A DNA stretch of 9,087 nucleotides from contig PMNN01000132.1 of NCBI GenBank assembly GCA_003161815.1, positions 11,825-20,911 of the forward strand, in the 5' to 3' direction. Below, piece after piece: positions 5,696-9,087 of this stretch. This DNA comes from Methanobacterium sp. (GTDB lineage: Archaea; Methanobacteriota; Methanobacteria; Methanobacteriales; Methanobacteriaceae). The notes under the pieces are model-generated. The model was not told the origin of the DNA, did no database searches, and saw only the letters and a program-made list of their open reading frames with translations. A program made the translations under genes and the position numbers. Position 1 is the first letter of the stretch, and every line of letters starts with the position of its first letter.

Positions 5696-6871
5696 CTATG
5701 CGAATATAGCGTTTATAGTCTTAATTACTTGTACAGCATGATTGTATAATACATTAGCGTAGTTAGCTTGATTCAGGTATTGTTCATAAACTAATGCTGG
5801 TATTCCTTTGGCAGCGATAGGTATGGTTACATATTGGGGGCTGGTTCCGTCAGTGACCTGATAGTACGTTAAACTCCCGTTAGTGCCGTTAATTATCTTG
5901 TTGGCGTAATTTATAGACTTTGTGCCGTTACTAGGTGCAAATATGGAGTTCGTTACTTGATGACTTCCAACAAAGTAGTATCCTCGGTTTCCGTGAGTAT
6001 CAACAACTAACTTGTAAGAAGTATCTATGTTAGGCACTACAAATTTTTGAGCCAGTAATTGACCCCACATTCTACCTTGGTTATAGTCCGATCCATCATA
6101 GACTACGACTTGATAAACCCAAATCTGCACGTTTTTCAAAGTTTTGGATAAAGCTTCTATTGCATTAAGCATTGCTATATGGGTCTGTTCTTCCATTGGA
6201 TGAACACCTATTATGATTGCTACTTTATTTTGTCCTGTACCAAAAGGCCCTAATTTTAGAACTTTTCCATATGAAGTATTACCTAGAAGTTTAGGAGTGT
6301 TATTGGTTGTACCGTTATAATAGGCTGGAGGACCCAGTGTAGTTGCATACCAGGATTTTACAGAAACAGTATTGGGAAGTACTTTGTTGACATTATAATA
6401 GTTCATTATTTTACTGTACATGTAAATTAGTGACTGATACTCCATTTTCCCGAGGGAAGTTGTCACATAGTTAGGTGCTCTGCCATTTGCCTTGATAAAT
6501 GAATTTATAGTACTTGCAATGGTGAGATACTCTGATTTATATATAGTTCCACTGGTCAAGTTTTCACTAGGACTCGGTGCTTTTGAAACGTTTTTAAGAG
6601 TTATTGAACTCTTATTACTTTTGGCTACGTTTTGTGTAGCAGTGGTTAGTAAATATAGGAATTGTGGTGTTGTAACTTGTTGGTTACCTACAGTTACATT
6701 GTTAGGTAGACTATAATTAGTTTCTACATAGGATTTCACATTACCTGCTGATTTACTGATTTGACTCACATTGTAACTAGTTGAATTGGTTGTATTAGCC
6801 GCTGCAGATGCTCCTACACTTAAAATCATAAGCAAAGCCACTAGAACGGGTAAAATCTTCTTAATAATCAT
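5696..6871 (-). CDS. Secreted pseudomurein-binding-repeat protein with a putative M14-like zinc peptidase domain
   Basis: This is a 391-aa protein. A signal peptide covers residues 1 to about 23-25 (KK, hydrophobic core, GASAAA). Residues 38-82 form one pseudomurein-binding-type repeat (VKSYVETNYSLPNNVTV, then TPQFLYLLTTA). Residues 115-174 form a second (INSFIKANGRAPNYVTT ... SLIYMYSKI), followed by a partial copy (YNVNKVLPNTVSV). Residues 200-390 contain AIIIGVHPMEEQ with an HxxE pair (H224, E227), VVDTHGNRG (H293) and VYEQY (E363). This order matches the two ligands, third ligand and catalytic Glu of M14 metallocarboxypeptidase or AstE-like enzymes. About a dozen N-x-S/T sequons suggest surface glycosylation. 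A cell-wall remodelling peptidase is inferred; the domain call is by motif order only. It is the second gene of an operon, 18 nt after the anchored protein. Confidence 0.75.
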   Translation of the reverse strand: MIIKKILPVLVALLMILSVGASAAANTTNSTSYNVSQISKSAGNVKSYVETNYSLPNNVTVGNQQVTTPQFLYLLTTATQNVAKSNKSSITLKNVSKAPSPSENLTSGTIYKSEYLTIASTINSFIKANGRAPNYVTTSLGKMEYQSLIYMYSKIMNYYNVNKVLPNTVSVKSWYATTLGPPAYYNGTTNNTPKLLGNTSYGKVLKLGPFGTGQNKVAIIIGVHPMEEQTHIAMLNAIEALSKTLKNVQIWVYQVVVYDGSDYNQGRMWGQLLAQKFVVPNIDTSYKLVVDTHGNRGYYFVGSHQVTNSIFAPSNGTKSINYANKIINGTNGSLTYYQVTDGTSPQYVTIPIAAKGIPALVYEQYLNQANYANVLYNHAVQVIKTINAIFA

Positions 6872-6873
6872 GT

Positions 6874-6882
6874 AATCACCTC
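6874..6882 (-). promoter_or_regulatory. Strong Shine-Dalgarno of the pseudomurein-binding protein
   Basis: The minus strand reads GAGGTGATT, a near-perfect complement of the archaeal 16S 3' end, two nt before the ATG at 6869-6871. It lies within the 18-nt gap after the preceding gene, so the two genes are likely co-transcribed but translated independently. Confidence 0.75.
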
Positions 6883-6889
6883 TATAATA

Positions 6890-7258
6890 TTAATCTGGAA
6901 CCCATTGTTGGATTTCATTATTAGGATTATTGGGATCTGGTACCCATACATAGTGTCCAGTAGGGGTTGTAGGGGTTGTAGGGGTTGTAGGGGTTGTAGG
7001 TGTAGGATTCACCTTGCTGCCACTATTACTACTGCTGCCAGTGTTGCTTGAACTTGGGGTGGTCGTGGCTGCTGCACTATTTGAATTTTTAGCAGCTGAA
7101 CTGTTAACTGCAGTGTTATTAACACTTGCGGTTGTATTATTATTAGTAGCTGTTAAGTTTATGGTAGGGGTATGTGAAATATTGGTAATAGCCCAAACTC
7201 CTGCTGCTCCTGCTGCTACTACTATTATTATTAGGAATAAGGCTGTGTTTTGCCTCAT
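6890..7258 (-). CDS. Membrane-anchored or secreted Ser/Thr/Asn/Pro-rich surface protein with a WVPD-repeat tail
   Basis: The protein is 122 aa from the ATG at 7256-7258, chosen because AAGGTGATT lies just upstream; a GTG three codons earlier (7267) overlaps that site. A single hydrophobic segment (about 6-24) forms a signal anchor. Residues 25-83 are low-complexity Asn/Thr/Ser/Ala with many N-glycosylation sequons. Residues 85-100 are PTPTTPTTPTTPTTPT, a wall-spanning-type linker encoded by 9-bp DNA repeats. The short C-terminus has two WVPD copies (105-108 and 119-122) around a DPNNPNNE stretch. I do not recognise a family. Its first place in an operon with a pseudomurein-binding protein suggests a cell-envelope role, perhaps displaying the WVPD tail outside the wall. 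Confidence 0.7.
   Translation of the reverse strand: MRQNTALFLIIIVVAAGAAGVWAITNISHTPTINLTATNNNTTASVNNTAVNSSAAKNSNSAAATTTPSSSNTGSSSNSGSKVNPTPTTPTTPTTPTTPTGHYVWVPDPNNPNNEIQQWVPD
6960..7004 (-). repeat. 9-bp tandem repeat encoding Thr-Thr-Pro, with G-quadruplex potential
   Basis: GTAGGGGTT (plus strand) occurs four times perfectly at 6960-6995, followed by a diverged copy, GTAGGTGTA, to 7004. The 9-bp unit keeps the reading frame and encodes repeated TTP. The plus (template) strand therefore has four GGGG tracts at 6963-6966, 6972-6975, 6981-6984 and 6990-6993 with 5-nt spacers, which fits the standard G4 pattern. Confidence 0.85.
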
Positions 7259-7261
7259 TTT

Positions 7262-7270
7262 AATCACCTT
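7262..7270 (-). promoter_or_regulatory. Ribosome-binding site that decides the start of the anchored surface protein
   Basis: The minus strand reads AAGGTGATT, ending 3 nt before the ATG at 7256-7258. The alternative GTG (7265-7267) is part of this site itself, so the ATG is preferred. Confidence 0.6.
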
Positions 7271-7338
7271 CCTTTCGCATAGATTCTTTTTCTATTTTAT
7301 TTTTTTGATTCATTTTCTATTTCTAATTCTCCGTTTTT

Positions 7339-7352
7339 TACTAATATTAGTA
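7339..7352. promoter_or_regulatory. 14-bp palindrome, candidate operator of the surface-protein operon
   Basis: TACTAATATTAGTA is perfectly palindromic. Its core TAATATTAGT is repeated directly at 7366-7375, 24 bp away. The two copies sit just after and just before the predicted transcription start (about 7363) of the surface-protein operon, where an archaeal repressor would block initiation. The AT-rich context allows chance. Confidence 0.4.
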
Positions 7353-7385
7353 CTTAAAAACTTCTTAATATTAGTTGAAATTGGG

Positions 7386-7393
7386 TTTATATA
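7386..7393 (-). promoter_or_regulatory. Putative TATA box of the surface-protein operon
   Basis: The minus strand reads TATATAAA, the best TATA-like site upstream of the anchored-protein gene. It predicts initiation near 7363 and a leader of about 105 nt, long for an archaeon and very A-rich. Confidence 0.4.
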
Positions 7394-7746
7394 CAATCTT
7401 ATTTATAGATATCGACTCGTTTAGAAGTCGAATTATAAATCTTCAGTGTTTAAAACAAATTCAATTAATAACTTGTTTTCATCTATGTTGAATTAAAATT
7501 AAGTCAAGAAGTGCTACAGTATAGATTTTTTAGAGTTAACCCATAAGTAACTTATTAAGATTAATAAAACTTCTTTTAATCTACTATTACTTAATTGTGG
7601 ATCAGTGATAAAAAAATCTTCTCCTAAATGAATTTATTCAGAATCTAAGCATCTTACGAACAAAGAATGAGCAGATAAGTATTTAATATATTCTAAAAGA
7701 ATAGCAAAAACCATAAAAAAGGATAAGTAGAGAATATGGATTCTTC
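7394..7746. other. AT-rich non-coding stretch between trpB2 and the surface-protein operon
   Basis: No convincing coding frame or tRNA/rRNA-like structure is visible. It contains a hairpin at 7412-7431 (TCGACT/AGTCGA, 8-nt loop) and two short hairpins near the trpB2 end: TATTCT/AGAATA (7689-7703, 3-nt loop) and AGAAT/ATTCT (7731-7744, 4-nt loop). These may belong to the trpB2 3' untranslated region. I see no clear promoter for a separate small RNA. Confidence 0.4.
7412..7431. repeat. Short hairpin upstream of the surface-protein promoter
   Basis: TCGACT (7412-7417) pairs with AGTCGA (7426-7431) around an 8-nt loop. It is one of the few GC-containing elements in the gap and lies 19 bp upstream of the predicted TATA box, where an activator site is possible. 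Confidence 0.35.
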
Positions 7747-7773
7747 AAAAAAAGTTTAAAAAGAACTTTTTTT
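7747..7773 (-). terminator. Terminator of trpB2
   Basis: AAAAAAAGTT (7747-7756) and AACTTTTTTT (7764-7773) form a 10-bp stem with a 7-nt loop. On the minus strand the T-rich arm comes last, giving an oligo-U end directly after the stop codon, which the hairpin overlaps by one base. The symmetry would let it work in both directions. Confidence 0.6.
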
Positions 7774-9065
7774 TATTCCTTTAGTATTCCTTCTAGGAAA
7801 TCGTCATATCCCTGTAGATCCAGTAAGCCGTGTCCTGAGAAGTTAATAATAATGTTTTTATCTTCTCCGGTTTTTCTGCATTTGATTGCTTCGTCTATTC
7901 CTATTTTAATTGCATGTCCTGTTTCGGGGGCAGGTATAACGCCTTCTGTTTGTGCGAATATTTGGTTACTCTCGAAAACATTGGTTTGGCTTACGCTACG
8001 TGCTTCTATAATTTTTTCATGTGCAAGAAGAGCAACTAATGGTGCCATTCCATGGTATCGTAGGCCTCCAGCATGTACTGATGGTGGAATAAAGTTGTGT
8101 CCTAAAGTGTACATTGTCATGAGGGGTGTTAAACCTGCTGTGTCTCCAAAGTCGTATTTGTATTCTCCCTGGGTGAGGGTGGGGCAGGATGATGGTTCAG
8201 CTGCAATGAATTGACAATCTAAGTCATCACTTATCTTATCTTTAATGAAGGGGAATGTGGATCCTGCGAAGTTACTTCCGCCACCTACGCATCCAATCAT
8301 TATGTCTGGTGATTCATCAATCTTCTCTAATTGTTTCTGGGTTTCTAATCCTATAATGGTTTGATGTAGCATTACATGGTTTAATACACTTCCTAGTGAG
8401 TAGTAAACTTTTTCATCTTTTAATGCATCTTCTATGGCTTCGGAGATAGCTATACCTAGTGAACCGGGATGGTTGGGATTTTCTTTTAACATTTTTCTCC
8501 CGAATTCTGTTTGGTTACTAGGTGAAGGTATTACTTTTCCGTTGTATATTTGCATGATGGTTTTTCTGTAGGGTTTCTGTTTGAAGGATACGTTGACCAT
8601 GTAAACCGTGCAGTCCATGTCTAACAGGCAGCAAGCTAGGGATAATGCTGATCCCCATTGTCCAGCACCTGTTTCGGTAGTTAATCTTTCTATACCATCT
8701 TGTTTAGCATAATACGCCTGGGCGATTGCGGTGTTAAGTTTATGACTGCCGGTGGGTGATAAATCTTCTCGTTTATAATAAATTTTGGCTGGAGTGTCCA
8801 GATGTTCTTCTAAACCTTTAGCTCGGAATAGGGGGTTGGGTCGGCCTACTTTCTTATAAACCTTTCTTATATCTTTAGGGATTTTAATCCATCTTTTAGC
8901 GGACATTTCCTGCTCTAGCACGCCTTTGGAGAATATTTTTGGTAGATTTTCCAGTTGTTTTCCTTCTTCTGTTTGGGATGGCATAGGGGGTTCTACAGGT
9001 AAATCAGCCACTATATTGTACCATTTTCGTGGAACTTCTTTTTCAGATAATGTAACTTTATACAT
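7773..9065 (-). CDS. trpB2: Tryptophan synthase beta chain, TrpB2 type
   Basis: This 430-aa PLP enzyme condenses indole (or an activated serine with another nucleophile) to form tryptophan. The PLP lysine is K109 in [11 protein letters not shown], with TETGAGQWG (130-138), the phosphate-binding GGGSNFAG (261-268), E375 in [13 protein letters not shown] and SGHG (410-413). The N-terminal extension of about 60 residues ([11 protein letters not shown] ... PPMPS) and the length above 420 mark the TrpB2 group rather than the roughly 400-aa TrpB1. TrpB2 usually works without a tightly bound TrpA, often as indole salvage or a stand-alone enzyme. No trpA or other trp gene is adjacent here, which fits. 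The ATG at 9063-9065 follows GTGATTTT, a weak ribosome-binding site; the promoter lies beyond the window end. Confidence 0.95.
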   Translation of the reverse strand: MYKVTLSEKEVPRKWYNIVADLPVEPPMPSQTEEGKQLENLPKIFSKGVLEQEMSAKRWIKIPKDIRKVYKKVGRPNPLFRAKGLEEHLDTPAKIYYKREDLSPTGSHKLNTAIAQAYYAKQDGIERLTTETGAGQWGSALSLACCLLDMDCTVYMVNVSFKQKPYRKTIMQIYNGKVIPSPSNQTEFGRKMLKENPNHPGSLGIAISEAIEDALKDEKVYYSLGSVLNHVMLHQTIIGLETQKQLEKIDESPDIMIGCVGGGSNFAGSTFPFIKDKISDDLDCQFIAAEPSSCPTLTQGEYKYDFGDTAGLTPLMTMYTLGHNFIPPSVHAGGLRYHGMAPLVALLAHEKIIEARSVSQTNVFESNQIFAQTEGVIPAPETGHAIKIGIDEAIKCRKTGEDKNIIINFSGHGLLDLQGYDDFLEGILKE

Positions 9066-9087
9066 AAAATCACTTTTTTTAAGTTTT

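Noticed and set aside
7014..7424. Plus-strand frame of 136 codons, very hydrophobic, opposite the anchored-protein gene
   Set aside because: It is the complement of Ser/Thr/Asn-rich codons and poly-T DNA. It has no ribosome-binding site, and the opposite strand has a good start, signal anchor and operon context.
7394..7746. Possible small RNA or tRNA gene in the long gap
   Set aside because: There is no cloverleaf and no conserved tRNA box, the content is uniformly AT-rich, and only short hairpins are present.
7852..8214. Plus-strand frame of 120 codons inside trpB2
   Set aside because: It is antisense to strongly conserved TrpB2 motifs and has no independent start signals.

Overview
The window reads as a piece of chromosome from a methanogen of the order Methanobacteriales, probably Methanobacterium-like. 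It is AT-rich. It carries the 3' end of an F420-dependent methylene-H4MPT dehydrogenase gene (mtd), a fused formaldehyde-activating enzyme/hexulose-phosphate synthase (fae-hps), a TrpB2-type tryptophan synthase beta chain, and a secreted protein with pseudomurein-binding-type repeats. Ribosome-binding sites resemble GAGGTGAT, and promoters have archaeal TATA boxes followed by short leaders. From memory and unchecked, mtd, hisB, fae-hps and trpB2 lie in a similar order in Methanothermobacter.

Left part, + strand: the end of mtd with a clear hairpin/oligo-T terminator at 184-214, then a 399-aa HD-superfamily protein (366-1565). That protein looks like two fused YfbR-like HD domains, of which only the C-terminal copy keeps the metal-binding residues. 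It converges on hisB.

Everything from 1681 to the right end is on the minus strand. Read in the direction of transcription (right to left), it holds: trpB2; a 480-bp AT-rich gap; a two-gene surface-protein operon (a Thr/Pro/Ser/Asn-rich anchored protein, then a protein with two pseudomurein-binding-type repeats and a putative M14-like zinc peptidase domain); fae-hps; an iron-sulfur flavoprotein; a ModE-type regulator with HTH and two TOBE/Mop-like segments; and a 2[4Fe-4S] ferredoxin overlapping hisB by 8 nt.

Most genes are ordinary core metabolism: methanogenesis, ribose-phosphate supply through the reverse RuMP reaction, and histidine and tryptophan synthesis. The more interesting signals are four. 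The HD protein is an apparent pseudo-dimer. The surface-protein pair may remodel pseudomurein. A phased array of TTATAAGT words lies upstream of ferredoxin-hisB. A G4-capable 9-bp repeat lies inside the anchored surface-protein gene, whose promoter region also carries a 14-bp palindrome. I see no CRISPR array, tRNA, rRNA, insertion sequence or phage gene.
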